From: Liquorilactobacillus sicerae
Lineage (GTDB): Bacteria; Bacillota; Bacilli; Lactobacillales; Lactobacillaceae
Assembly (NCBI RefSeq): GCF_029916425.1
Contig: NZ_JAHAVQ010000012.1
Location: forward strand, 1 to 64,000
Direction: 5' to 3'
Length of the DNA stretch: 64,000 nt
Shown here piece by piece: positions 55,740 through 64,000 of this stretch (its first letter is position 1; the number at the start of each line of letters is the position of its first letter). A model generated the notes under the pieces. The model searched no databases. It was not told the origin of the DNA and saw only the letters and a list, made by a program, of their open reading frames with translations. A program made the position numbers and the translations under genes.

Positions 55740-57716
55740 TTATGCTTTATATTGTTTGAAAAGTTCAACTATTTGATCACTTGTTTGGCTAACTTTTAAT
55801 TGATCAACAAAATCCTGATGCATCAAAAGCTTGGCGGTACTTGATAAATAATTCAAATGTGATCCATTATCTTTTTGCGGAATCAGAAATGAAATAATCA
55901 TATCAACTGGTTTGCCATCAAAAGTATTCCAATCTACCGGATCTTTCAGCTTAACTATCAACATGCTTGATTGTTTGATCGTATTATCCTGAGCATGTGG
56001 AATTGCAATCCCATTTTCCATGCCCGTCGATCCTTCATGTTCACGCTTAACGTATTTGTCATAAACCAAACTTGCTGAGCTCGCCAAACCTAAGTTAACA
56101 GCTTGGTTAGCTAAATAGTGCAAAACCTCTTGCTGATCTTTAGCTGTTACGTTTAGAAAGACATTTCTACGATTTAAAATTTCACTTAAATCACTGCTGG
56201 TTTCTTCTTTTGCAGTTGCCTGATGTTCTTCGCTAAGATTTTCTGATGGAGTTTCAGCAATTGAGCTGGTTCCGGTAATCAAGTCCATTCCACCAGCACT
56301 TTCAACCACACCACCATGCTTTTTGTATTGCCGACCAGCAATCATCGCCAGCAAAGCTCCAGAAGCGATTGACCCAATCAAGATAAACAGCACCCACAAA
56401 AATGGATGATTGACTAACGGTAAGATGATAAAACCACCGTGGGGAGCTGGGTCACTGATCTTAAACATATAAGACAAAACTGCCGCAATCGATGAGCCAA
56501 CCATAAAGGCCGGAATGTTTAAAAACGGGTTCTTAGCAGCAAACGGAATTGCTCCTTCGGTAATATGTGTTGATCCTAAAAGAAAGTTGACATAGCCTGC
56601 GCTGCGCTCGTTTTTTGAATATGCTTTTGAATTCATCAATACAGCAAAACCAGTAGCTAAAGGCGGTGCAATACATGCGGCAGAGACACCAGCCATAAAG
56701 TAATAATTCCCTTGAGCTAACAAAGCTGTCCCGGTTAAATAAGCTGCTTTATTGACTGGTCCACCAAAGTCAAAAGCACACATACAACCAATAATAATTC
56801 CCAAAATAATTGGATCCGCATTTTGCATTCCCTTTAGAAAGTCCATCATGCCAACGTTTGCTGTTTTAACTGGCGTCGAAATTAAGTACATAATCAATCC
56901 AGAAATGAGAACACCTAATACAGGATAGAGAAAGATTGCTTTTAAGCCCCGAAACTCTTTGTCCGGAATTGGTTTTAAGAGCTTTTGTAATAAAATGACA
57001 ACATATCCTGCTAAATAGCCACCAACAATCGCACCAATAAAACCAGTGCCATAATTATAGGCAATCATCCCAGTTGCAAAACCAACAATCAATCCTGAAC
57101 GTTTACTAATTGCTTCGGCAATATAGGCACATAAAACTGGTACCATCAAATTCATTGTTGTACTACCGATCGTATTTAAAATATAAGCAAATTGATTGTA
57201 TTGCGAAGATTTTGGATCTGCTGAATAAATTCCCCAGAAAAATGAAACAGCAATCAAAACCCCACCAGCTACGACCAGTGGCAACATATGAGAAACACCA
57301 TTCATCAGTGAGGTGTAGATTTTTGTGACGACGCTCTCATTTGTAACCGAACTAGCTGACTTGACCTGTTTTCCACCAGTTGCCTCATTTGCTTTGTAAA
57401 TCGGCGTTCCCGCTGAGAGCGCCTTTTCAATCAATTTTTCTGGTTCACGGATTGCTCGAGCGACGGGAACAATAACTACCTTTTTCCCAGCAAAGCGATC
57501 TGCATCAACATCGATATCTGAAGCCACAACCACCGCATCGGCAGCAGCAATTTCTTCCTGGGTTAAGGCATGCTCAATCCCAGTTTGTCCATGAGTTTCG
57601 ATTTTGATCGTCATTTTCATTTTCTTGGCTGCTTGTTCTAGTGCTTCTTGGGCCATATAAGTGTGGGCAATTCCAGTTGCACAACCAGTTGCCCCGATAA
57701 TTTTGTAATTGGCCAT
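55740..57716 (-). CDS. Fructose-family PTS permease EIIBCA (tagatose candidate)
   Basis: 658 residues, three PTS domains in the order B-C-A. EIIB (~1-100) with the phospho-Cys in GATGCATGIAHTYMAQ; EIIC (~130-460) with GGPVNKAAYLTGTALL and ITEGAIPFAAKNP; EIIA (~510-658) with the phospho-His in GMENGIAIPHAQD. The order and motifs are those of the fructose/mannitol family. The neighbours (a LacC/FruK-like kinase, LacD and an RpiR regulator) suggest uptake of tagatose (as tagatose-1-phosphate) or a related ketohexose. Fructose is the main alternative. Gap to lacD: 17 bases. Confidence 0.9.
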   Translation of the reverse strand: MANYKIIGATGCATGIAHTYMAQEALEQAAKKMKMTIKIETHGQTGIEHALTQEEIAAADAVVVASDIDVDADRFAGKKVVIVPVARAIREPEKLIEKALSAGTPIYKANEATGGKQVKSASSVTNESVVTKIYTSLMNGVSHMLPLVVAGGVLIAVSFFWGIYSADPKSSQYNQFAYILNTIGSTTMNLMVPVLCAYIAEAISKRSGLIVGFATGMIAYNYGTGFIGAIVGGYLAGYVVILLQKLLKPIPDKEFRGLKAIFLYPVLGVLISGLIMYLISTPVKTANVGMMDFLKGMQNADPIILGIIIGCMCAFDFGGPVNKAAYLTGTALLAQGNYYFMAGVSAACIAPPLATGFAVLMNSKAYSKNERSAGYVNFLLGSTHITEGAIPFAAKNPFLNIPAFMVGSSIAAVLSYMFKISDPAPHGGFIILPLVNHPFLWVLFILIGSIASGALLAMIAGRQYKKHGGVVESAGGMDLITGTSSIAETPSENLSEEHQATAKEETSSDLSEILNRRNVFLNVTAKDQQEVLHYLANQAVNLGLASSASLVYDKYVKREHEGSTGMENGIAIPHAQDNTIKQSSMLIVKLKDPVDWNTFDGKPVDMIISFLIPQKDNGSHLNYLSSTAKLLMHQDFVDQLKVSQTSDQIVELFKQYKA

Positions 57717-57740
57717 TTTAAAAACCTCCTTTAAAAAATT

Positions 57741-58673
57741 TTAAAAATTACTTGACTCAATCTTTATTTGTTTCTCCAATTCTTTAGCAGTTGCAAAATT
57801 AGTAATCCACTCTTGTCTGGCGGCATCACTCCCAGCTGCAATTGCTTTCTTTAAAGCACTTTTCAAATCCTGTTGATCAATTAAACTTCCAATAAAAGTC
57901 CCTAACATTGAATCCCCCGCACAGGCTGTATTTAGCGCTTTAATCTTGGGAGCGTTTCCAAAAAAAATCTTATTTGGAGTAATTAGTAATGCTCCTTTTG
58001 ATCCTAGGGAAATCAGCACCATTTGGGCTCCTTTAGTAACTAAATCTTTGCCTAATTCCACTAATTGTCCTTGATCAAGTGGTCCCGACAGATTAAACCA
58101 TTTTTTGATCTCATCTTCATTTGGCTTAATGATCCATGGATGATATGGCAAAATATCCATAACTTGTTGATAACTGGTATCAACTACCAGCCGTGCTTGT
58201 TTCTGCTCAGCTAATTTGGCAAAAGCTTGTAAAATATCAGGTGAAATCCCAGCTGAAAAACTACCGGAAATACAAATTAGATCATTCTTTTTCAACCTTT
58301 CTTTGAAATAGGCTAATAGCTTATTTTGTTCAGCTAAGGTTACTTTTGGTCCCGGGTTGACTAATTTATATTCCTTGTTCTCACGCTCCACTCTGGCAAA
58401 AACATTAATCCTAGTTAATCCTTGACTTTTGGTAAAGTAATATGGTATATGATTAAGTTGAAGTTCATTCTTAATATACTCAAGGGTGAAACCACCTCCT
58501 ATTCCCGTAGCTGTGGTTGAAATCCCTAGTCTATTTAGAATAAAGGAAACATTGATACCTTTGCCATTGGCTTGTAGATCGTATCCATCGGTTCGATTGA
58601 CACTATCTGCTGCCAACTCCTTTGTATTAATAAAAAGATCGATTGCTGGATTAAGTGTTACCGTATAATTCAA
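57741..58673 (-). CDS. PfkB-family sugar-phosphate kinase (tagatose-1-P/fructose-1-P)
   Basis: 310 residues. PfkB fold with ANGKGINVSFILN (~37-49), IGGGFTLEYI, DLICISGSFSAGIS, and the ATP/anion-hole motif as NTACAGDSMLGTF (~250-262), where the usual first Gly of GAGD is Cys. A LacC/FruK-like enzyme phosphorylating the second position of a ketohexose phosphate. Together with the PTS (which would give a 1-phosphate) and LacD it would complete PTS sugar -> 1,6-bisphosphate -> trioses. Substrate inferred. It is the first gene of the unit, divergent from an RpiR regulator. Confidence 0.85.
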   Translation of the reverse strand: MNYTVTLNPAIDLFINTKELAADSVNRTDGYDLQANGKGINVSFILNRLGISTTATGIGGGFTLEYIKNELQLNHIPYYFTKSQGLTRINVFARVERENKEYKLVNPGPKVTLAEQNKLLAYFKERLKKNDLICISGSFSAGISPDILQAFAKLAEQKQARLVVDTSYQQVMDILPYHPWIIKPNEDEIKKWFNLSGPLDQGQLVELGKDLVTKGAQMVLISLGSKGALLITPNKIFFGNAPKIKALNTACAGDSMLGTFIGSLIDQQDLKSALKKAIAAGSDAARQEWITNFATAKELEKQIKIESSNF

Positions 58674-58741
58674 CCAAATCTACCTCCTCTCATAAGTTGT
58701 TTTTTATTAACCTTACATTGTTAATTCTAATTACTTGAATT

Positions 58742-58755
58742 TGAAAATGTTTTCA
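58742..58755. promoter_or_regulatory. Candidate CcpA box (cre)
   Basis: TGAAAATGTTTTCA, a near-perfect palindrome close to the cre consensus TGWAANCGNTNWCA (one base off, TG for CG). It lies in the 140-base gap between the divergent kinase and RpiR genes, a sensible place for carbon catabolite repression of the sugar module. Confidence 0.55.
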
Positions 58756-58814
58756 GTTTATGATGATGATTAGCAATTCGCTGAAAATAGTTTTCTAAAT
58801 TGGAGAAGGAGCTT

Positions 58815-59561
58815 ATGAATAATACATTAACTAGTGCCGAAAAGCATTTATGGGATTTAATTCAAAATGAATCTCAAAAAGTTTCCGAAATGTCGATCAC
58901 CAAATTAAGTGAGTATGCCAACGTTTCAACAGCAACGATTGTCCGTACGATGAAAAAGATGGGTTATTCTGGCTATACTGATTTCCGCCATGAACTTTTA
59001 GGCCGCGAGAAAAATGGACCAAGATATAAAATTCTAGCTCAAGCTGACAATGCTATTAAATCAGTTATCATAAAAAATGAAATTGAGGTTAATAATACTC
59101 TTAAAAATTTAGAAATTGGGGTAATTGAAGATAGTATTCGACAAATACAAGTTGCTAAAATGATTTATATTTTTGCTCGTGGCTTATCTGAATCACTTGC
59201 TAGAGAATTACAAATGAAATTGCAACTGATTGGCAAATACGCTGAAGTACAAACTGATCCAAACATTATCCAAACTGAAGCCAAAAAAATCCAGCGGAAT
59301 TGTATCGTGATTTTTATAACTTTAAATGGTGAAACACCCGAACTTGTTAAAGCAGCCAAGCTATTAAACCAACATGACGTAACTAAAATTGTCTTTACGA
59401 CTAATGAAAATTCTTCGATTGTTAGCTACGCTGATTTACTGTTCTTAGGGTTTAAATCTGAGAACTCCTATTTTCAAGAATATGAGGTCCATTCGCGCTT
59501 GCCATTACAGATCATGACGCGAATTTTGATCGACAGCTATATTGTTAGAACCAAAAAATAA
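58815..59561 (+). CDS. RpiR-family regulator with SIS domain
   Basis: About 248 residues. N-terminal RpiR HTH (SEMSITKLSEYANVSTATIV, ~20-45) and a C-terminal SIS domain (~95-235; IYIFARGLSESLARELQMKL, IVIFITLNGETPELVKAAKLL in part) that binds phosphosugars. The ATG at 58815 has GGAG at 9 bases. Divergently placed from the kinase-PTS-lacD unit, it probably senses a sugar phosphate from that pathway. Whether it activates or represses cannot be read. Confidence 0.9.
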   Translation: MNNTLTSAEKHLWDLIQNESQKVSEMSITKLSEYANVSTATIVRTMKKMGYSGYTDFRHELLGREKNGPRYKILAQADNAIKSVIIKNEIEVNNTLKNLEIGVIEDSIRQIQVAKMIYIFARGLSESLARELQMKLQLIGKYAEVQTDPNIIQTEAKKIQRNCIVIFITLNGETPELVKAAKLLNQHDVTKIVFTTNENSSIVSYADLLFLGFKSENSYFQEYEVHSRLPLQIMTRILIDSYIVRTKK

Positions 59562-59617
59562 TAAAGGCCGTTAAACCTGCTCCCCATTGAGGATCAGATT
59601 TAACGGCCTTTATTATT
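59557..59617. terminator. Bidirectional terminator
   Basis: AATAATAAAGGCCGTTAAA (59557-59575) pairs perfectly with TTTAACGGCCTTTATTATT (59599-59617). It closes both the plus-strand RpiR gene and the minus-strand lac operon. Confidence 0.9.
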
Positions 59618-59619
59618 AA

Positions 59620-60561
59620 TTAATTGATCTTGAAAACTTTGACTAAATCAAAATACTTTTGAAATTTTTTTGGATCCACACAGCCAGTTGCCGCTTCCAT
59701 TGCATTTAACATTCCTAAAGTCATCGAAGTCTTAATGACATCAACCGGCTCTCGGTGTTGACTAATTCCAACTGCTAAGCCAGCTAACGATGCATCACCA
59801 GAGCCAACCGGGCTAACTGCCGCAACCTTAGGAATCTCAGCGCGATACAGTTGGTCTCCATATTTGACGATTGCTCCATTGCTTCCTAATGAAGTTGAAA
59901 TCCATTTAAGCTTCGCAAAAGTCGGAGTTCTCAAAAGCCGAGCGACTTCTTCGGTATCTTGATCATCAATCTTTTTATTGACCAAAGCTCCCAATTCAGC
60001 AGCATTAGGTTTGATCAACAATGGCAAAGAGTCACTTTTAACTGCTGCTGCCAACGAAGCACCTGAAGTATCAAGTAAAATTGCTACGTTTTTTTGAGTT
60101 GCCAGTTTGATTAACTCGGTATAAAAATCTGGTGACAAGCCTTGCGGTAAACTGCCGGAAATCGTGACCAAATCTGATTTGTCTAAAAGCAGATCAAAGT
60201 CTTTTAAAAAAGTGGCTCGTTCAATTGCAGTAATTTTAGGACCTTTTTCTAAAACCTCTGTCTGTTTTCCACCATCATGCAACAAAGCAATCGAATTGCG
60301 AGTTTCCCCAGAAATTTTAGTGAAGTCAGCTGTAATCTGCTCTGCGGTTAGCTTCTCTAAAATATATTCACCAAACTTGCCGCCTAAAAGACCGGTTGCA
60401 GTCACATCATAACCCATTTGATGAATGACACGCGTTACATTCAGGCCTTTCCCACCGGCCGTTTTATTGACAGCTTTTGCCCGGTTTACCTGATCGATTT
60501 GTAAATGGTCTAAATCATAAGCCATATCAATCGAAGGGTTCATCGTTACTGTTAAAATCAT
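59620..60561 (-). CDS. lacC: Tagatose-6-phosphate kinase
   Basis: 313 residues of the PfkB family: NKTAGGKGLNVTRVIHQMGY (~31-50), LGGKFGEYI, LVTISGSLPQGLS and the catalytic VSPVGSGDASLAGLAVG (~250-266) with the Asp base. Phosphorylates tagatose-6-phosphate to the 1,6-bisphosphate. The operon with lacA, lacB, lacD and lacX fixes the assignment better than sequence alone. Last gene of the operon, followed by a strong terminator. Confidence 0.93.
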   Translation of the reverse strand: MILTVTMNPSIDMAYDLDHLQIDQVNRAKAVNKTAGGKGLNVTRVIHQMGYDVTATGLLGGKFGEYILEKLTAEQITADFTKISGETRNSIALLHDGGKQTEVLEKGPKITAIERATFLKDFDLLLDKSDLVTISGSLPQGLSPDFYTELIKLATQKNVAILLDTSGASLAAAVKSDSLPLLIKPNAAELGALVNKKIDDQDTEEVARLLRTPTFAKLKWISTSLGSNGAIVKYGDQLYRAEIPKVAAVSPVGSGDASLAGLAVGISQHREPVDVIKTSMTLGMLNAMEAATGCVDPKKFQKYFDLVKVFKIN

Positions 60562-60583
60562 TTAATCACCTTTCCTTGTCAAC

Positions 60584-61264
60584 TTAAATTTGTTCCAGCT
60601 TAATTAATTTTCCGGAAACTCCTTCAACGATCCCAGCGGCTAATTTATCTTTGCGAACGGCATGGGCAGCTTGAAATTTATTCTTCTTAACGATCCATTT
60701 ATTCCGTGACTCAAAATCCGTTGGTAAAGGCTGGTTTGTTCCTCGCAATACAATTACGACAGCTTTAAAGCCTGCTGGATGAACCTTGATTGGACTGTAA
60801 TGCAAAGTATCACTGTACATTTCGACTATTGAACCAGCCGGAATAAAAAACAATTTGGCATCCTCAGCCGCATCGAACAGCCCAGCTTTGATCTGCGACC
60901 GTTTGCCGAGTACCATTACAACATCCGTCAACATAAGATTGACTTCGCTGCCTTGGTGAAATTCAACCGCCGAAAAGCTTTGAGCTTGCCCAGTACATTC
61001 TCCAGCAGCTATCTCCATCCCCGCATAAACATCCTGGCCGATCTTTTGAATCACAGGCAATTTTTCAAGTTCAGGATTGGAAGGATTATATGAATTCCCA
61101 TCTTCACCATAAGAAACATTTTTTTTAAAATAATCTTCGACTGTTTGTAAATCGTAACCTGCTAGCAAATTACCATAATTTTTAAAACTGGCTTGACTAA
61201 TTTTGGTAATTTGATAGTCAGGATTTTTTTGACGCAATTTTGTTAATACTTCTTCATTTGTCAT
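60584..61264 (-). CDS. DUF4867 protein (cupin-like) in the lac operon
   Basis: 226 residues of a family known to me as DUF4867, found in lac/tagatose operons of lactobacilli and relatives. Cupin-like features: SAVEFHQGSEVNLMLTDVVMVLG (in part, ~97-118) and FFIPAGSIVEMYSDTLHYSP (~136-155) with His and Glu that could bind a metal, then AVVIVLRGTN. A cupin of this kind might be a sugar or sugar-phosphate isomerase/epimerase (inference). It lies 22 bases upstream of lacC and 17 bases downstream of lacX. No experimental function is known to me. Confidence 0.8.
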   Translation of the reverse strand: MTNEEVLTKLRQKNPDYQITKISQASFKNYGNLLAGYDLQTVEDYFKKNVSYGEDGNSYNPSNPELEKLPVIQKIGQDVYAGMEIAAGECTGQAQSFSAVEFHQGSEVNLMLTDVVMVLGKRSQIKAGLFDAAEDAKLFFIPAGSIVEMYSDTLHYSPIKVHPAGFKAVVIVLRGTNQPLPTDFESRNKWIVKKNKFQAAHAVRKDKLAAGIVEGVSGKLIKLEQI

Positions 61265-61280
61265 TTTAAATTACCTCTTA

Positions 61281-62159
61281 TTATTTGAGCAAAATTTCAT
61301 ACTGAAGCAGCTGTTTTTGCTTTGGTCCTAATTGCTGACTAGCTTCCTTATGTTGCCAATCTACTGGCTCGCCTAAAACGTCTGGCAAACCACTAAATGG
61401 TTCAATACACAAAAACGGCAAATTCTTAGTTTCCTTGGTCCATAAACAGACATTCTTAAAATCGCCCAAGTTGATCAATACTGCATGTGATGACCGTGTC
61501 GATGTCAATTCAACTTGCTTTACCTGCTGATTAGCAATAATTCGCAACCCTTGAGCAAATAAATCATGATTTAAAGTAATTGTTTTCGAAGCAGAAAACT
61601 TTTCAATTTTACCAGTTCGATATGGTGCCGGGGTTTTGATAATTTCATAATTAGCCAATGGCAACTGAAAATTTCCCGTGAAGCTTAACCGATAATCATT
61701 AAAAGTTCCTTCATCATTCAGCGGTACATTAAATGCTGGATGAGATCCGAGTGAAAACGGCATTGATTCAGCAGAATTGTTCTTGACCGCAAAAGTTAGC
61801 GCGAGGCCATTTGTTAAAAGCGCAAAGGTTACCTCTAATTCAAATTCGAATGGATACATTTTCCGAGTTTCGGCATTAGCTTCAGCTCTTAAAGTAACTA
61901 TATTTGGCTTTAAATTACTAACCTCAAATTGCTGTGCAGCAATAAAACCATGTTGCGGCATAGAATATTTTTCCCCGTTTAATAAATACTCATCATGATT
62001 TGATCGACCAATCGCTGGAAACAAAATCGGAGCGTGTTTATTCCAGGCCGGATTGTTCCAAAGATAATCAAAATTAAACTTTTTATTATAAAGATGCGTC
62101 AACTGAGCACCCTGGAGATCGATCACCGCTTGAAAGGTGTTATTTTCAATTTTAATCAT
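61281..62159 (-). CDS. lacX: Aldose 1-epimerase family protein
   Basis: 292 residues, the galactose mutarotase-like fold: GAQLTHLYNKKFNFDYLW near the start, ILFPAIGRSNHDEY, PQHGFIAAQQF (catalytic-type His), PFSLGSHPAFNVPL (second His) and CIEPFSGLPD (Glu base). LacX of the Lactococcus lac operon belongs to this group. It may interconvert anomers of galactose-phosphate or related sugars. Start ATG with AGGAG. It follows lacD after a strong terminator-like hairpin. Confidence 0.9.
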   Translation of the reverse strand: MIKIENNTFQAVIDLQGAQLTHLYNKKFNFDYLWNNPAWNKHAPILFPAIGRSNHDEYLLNGEKYSMPQHGFIAAQQFEVSNLKPNIVTLRAEANAETRKMYPFEFELEVTFALLTNGLALTFAVKNNSAESMPFSLGSHPAFNVPLNDEGTFNDYRLSFTGNFQLPLANYEIIKTPAPYRTGKIEKFSASKTITLNHDLFAQGLRIIANQQVKQVELTSTRSSHAVLINLGDFKNVCLWTKETKNLPFLCIEPFSGLPDVLGEPVDWQHKEASQQLGPKQKQLLQYEILLK

Positions 62160-62189
62160 TTGCTTTTCTCCTAATCTTGCTAAATACGT

Positions 62190-62242
62190 TTAAAAAAAAT
62201 AAGAGAAGCTTATGGTAGTAGCATCCGCCCGCTTCTCTTATT
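62190..62242 (-). terminator. Hairpin terminator between lacD and lacX
   Basis: On the minus transcript AATAAGAGAAGC pairs with GCTTCTCTTATT (12 bp, perfect), then TTTTTTTT. It sits 10 bases after the lacD stop, inside the operon, so lacX-DUF4867-lacC would be expressed by read-through or from another promoter. Confidence 0.85.
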
Positions 62243-62252
62243 TAACTATTCA

Positions 62253-63254
62253 CTAATCCAATTTTTCAAACAATGAATTGGCAGTTGTCTTCAAGACAGC
62301 ATTTAGATCCTCAATATTCTTGCGTCCTTCTTGATCTAACCATTGCTTGCCAGCAGCTTCCCCCTCTTTGGCAAATGGTTCAATCGCACCTTTCCAGGTC
62401 GCCCGGCCGCAAAGAACCCCGTTAAAGGTTGAATTAGCTTCCGCAGCAAATCTTAAGGTTCGCTGGAATAATTCAGCACTGACCCCAGCGCTTAGAAAAA
62501 TGAACGGAACATTATTCGTCAATTCAGTTTGCTCTTTGAAATAACCAGCGGCTTCTGCTTTACTGTATACGGTTTCATCTGTTTCACCATAACCCGCAAC
62601 ATAAGCCATATTGACCGGAACTTCAACTTTTAAGACATCAACCAGATAACGTTCCTTGGCAAATTCTCTGATCATTTCATTGACTTTATGCGGTTTGACC
62701 TTCGCATATTCTTTGCCCTTGGTATCTGCAATCTGGCTGTCATATGACATTAGCTCTAAGAAAAATGGCAAGCCAACTGCTGCACTTTCAGCGCCAACCC
62801 GTTCAACGAAAGCTTGTTTGCGACGATTAATTGTTGCTGGTTCATCAACATCATAATAGAGCATAAACTTAACAGCATCCGCACCGGCTTCCTTCAATCG
62901 CAGTGCCGACCAGTCGGCCAACAGATCAGGCATTCTGCCTGGTTCAGTCGTATCATAGCCCGTCTTTTCATAAGCTAACAACAACCCTGCATCCTTATCG
63001 CGTAATTTGGAAGCCGGTAAGCCATACTCTGGATCCAGCAAGATGGCTGAAGCATAAGGTGTCAACTCACTGGAGATCGCCCTTTTAAATTCAACAATAT
63101 CAGTTTCATTGCTTGGCTTGCCAGCAGCTTGCGCCAGCATTTTTTTCAAGGAACCCCGCTGATCAATTGCTAGTGCAGCAATGACGCCATTTTGGTTAGC
63201 AAGTTGTTTTAAATATTTCTTCTTGGTTTCTTTTGCATTCGCTACAAAACTCAC
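62253..63254 (-). CDS. lacD: Tagatose-1,6-bisphosphate aldolase, copy 2
   Basis: Same enzyme as copy 1, 333 residues, with a different N-terminus (MSFVANAKETKKKYLKQL instead of MKNNKREYLKQL). GTG start with GGAGGAG. Apart from two residue changes the two proteins agree over ~320 residues, and DNA identity stops almost exactly at the coding boundaries. Third gene of lacA-lacB-lacD, 18 bases after lacB. Confidence 0.96.
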   Translation of the reverse strand: MSFVANAKETKKKYLKQLANQNGVIAALAIDQRGSLKKMLAQAAGKPSNETDIVEFKRAISSELTPYASAILLDPEYGLPASKLRDKDAGLLLAYEKTGYDTTEPGRMPDLLADWSALRLKEAGADAVKFMLYYDVDEPATINRRKQAFVERVGAESAAVGLPFFLELMSYDSQIADTKGKEYAKVKPHKVNEMIREFAKERYLVDVLKVEVPVNMAYVAGYGETDETVYSKAEAAGYFKEQTELTNNVPFIFLSAGVSAELFQRTLRFAAEANSTFNGVLCGRATWKGAIEPFAKEGEAAGKQWLDQEGRKNIEDLNAVLKTTANSLFEKLD

Positions 63255-63272
63255 TAATTCTCTCCTCCAATC

Positions 63273-63791
63273 TTAATCGTGATAAAAGCCTTCAGCCCAT
63301 AATTTCATTTCATGATCAAAGAAGTGTGGATTATCATGCTGCTCAGCGTTATCTTCTTCAACTTGATTGATTTTTTCGATCAACTTTTTGTTTGCTGGTG
63401 TTTCATGATATTCAGCCTTTAAAAATGTTGCCACAATATCTTCAGCTAAATGTTCACCAACAACTGCTCCGCCAAACGAAATAACATTGGCGTTTAATTC
63501 CTCTTTTGCATACTTTGCCGAAGCAACGTCACCAACTAAAGCTGCCCGAACGCCAACATTCTTATCAGCCGCAGTTGAAATGCCAACCCCAGTTCCACAA
63601 AGAACTACTCCTAAATCAGCTTTTCCATCACGAACAAGATCTGCAACCTTTAATCCATAAATCGGATAATGTGTTCGCGTATCGTCGTAAGTTCCAACAT
63701 CAATTACTTGATGACCGTTTGCCTTTAGAAAATCAGAAATCTGCATTTTAACATTTGTTACAATATGGTCATTACCAAGTGCAATAATCAT
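63273..63791 (-). CDS. lacB: Galactose-6-phosphate isomerase subunit LacB
   Basis: 172 residues, the normal length of Lac[37 protein letters not shown] (~36-51), [21 protein letters not shown] (in part, ~63-82) and [16 protein letters not shown] are the RpiB/LacAB family hallmarks; the Cys in LCGTG is the catalytic base. Works as a heteromer with LacA, turning galactose-6-phosphate into tagatose-6-phosphate. Start ATG with GGAGG. Confidence 0.96.
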   Translation of the reverse strand: MIIALGNDHIVTNVKMQISDFLKANGHQVIDVGTYDDTRTHYPIYGLKVADLVRDGKADLGVVLCGTGVGISTAADKNVGVRAALVGDVASAKYAKEELNANVISFGGAVVGEHLAEDIVATFLKAEYHETPANKKLIEKINQVEEDNAEQHDNPHFFDHEMKLWAEGFYHD

Positions 63792-63836
63792 TATCTATTC
63801 CCTCCAATTATAACAACCAACATTTAAGTTCCTAAA

Positions 63837-64000
63837 TTAATACATTTTTTCCAGCATATCTAACCGAATCTGATGACGCCCGCCTGCATAATTGACGCCC
63901 AAGTATGATTTAACAATATTCTCAGCTAATTTAGGCCCAACAATTCCCGCGCCAATTGCAATCGCTTTGGCTCCATTATGTTGGGTTGTCATATGGGCTG
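63837..64000 (-). CDS. lacA: Galactose-6-phosphate isomerase subunit LacA (3' part)
   Basis: The final ~54 codons: [35 protein letters not shown] and [18 protein letters not shown], then [15 protein letters not shown] is the conserved LacA end with the phosphate-binding Arg. The 5' part lies beyond the window. It ends ~45 bases before the lacB start. Confidence 0.93.
   Translation of the reverse strand, partial: AHMTTQHNGAKAIAIGAGIVGPKLAENIVKSYLGVNYAGGRHQIRLDMLEKMY

Overview
The window looks like a chromosome segment of a low-GC Gram-positive lactic acid bacterium. Supporting signs are the ABC/PTS/lac gene content, SD-rich short intergenic gaps, a T-box, a lysine riboswitch, a complete glycogen operon and a tagatose-6-phosphate (lac) operon. 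A methyl-accepting chemotaxis gene next to these traits suggests a motile lactobacillus such as Liquorilactobacillus; this genus guess is inference and no species is claimed.

Layout. 1-190: the 5' tip, leader and promoter of an rRNA operon (minus strand). 0.3-7.3 kb: serS with its T-box, a lysine permease under a lysine riboswitch, acetolactate synthase, and Rrf2, GNAT and zinc-ribbon/DUF805 genes. 7.6-22 kb: an LCP-family protein, a MacB/FtsX-like ABC pair, a split ThrE exporter, an MFS transporter, a cold-shock protein, a DtxR regulator, a GntR-ABC-membrane protein-RluA operon, and a BceAB-like ABC pair with a strong palindromic operator and an upstream TetR gene. 22.2-26.5 kb: a 1442-residue protein of the 2-hydroxyacyl-CoA dehydratase activator type. 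26.6-28.2 kb: an intact IS4-type element (18-bp perfect inverted repeats, 8-bp target duplication). 28.2-31.3 kb: two GT2 glycosyltransferases and a class I glutamine amidotransferase. 31.3-41.4 kb: the glycogen operon glgB-C-D-A-P plus a GH13 amylase. 41.7-46.1 kb: a decay zone with a PTS EIIC tail, a deleted/frameshifted phospho-beta-glucosidase, a frameshifted chemoreceptor and an inverted relic of the same IS type. 46.2-53.6 kb: penicillin V acylase, an XRE-TPR regulator, MarR, a cysteine-synthesis operon with two poly-cysteine leader ORFs, an MFS exporter, and a LiaF-like/LytTR pair. 53.6-54.7 kb: gene-poor, with remains of a DHA2-type drug exporter. 54.7-64 kb: two sugar modules. One is a fructose-type PTS, a sugar-phosphate kinase and lacD, facing an RpiR regulator; the other is lacA-lacB-lacD-lacX-DUF4867-lacC.

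How genes work together. The glg genes make and recycle glycogen from glucose-1-phosphate. Both sugar modules converge on tagatose-1,6-bisphosphate cleavage by LacD, and they carry two almost identical lacD copies. The MetA-family acyltransferase and CysK form O-acylserine and then cysteine. The leader of that operon has a strong promoter, a 27-codon ORF ending Cys-Cys-Cys-stop, a possible attenuator hairpin, and a second ORF with Cys-Cys-Cys that overlaps the acyltransferase start. This looks like cysteine-responsive ribosome-mediated attenuation in tandem and is the most interesting part of the window.
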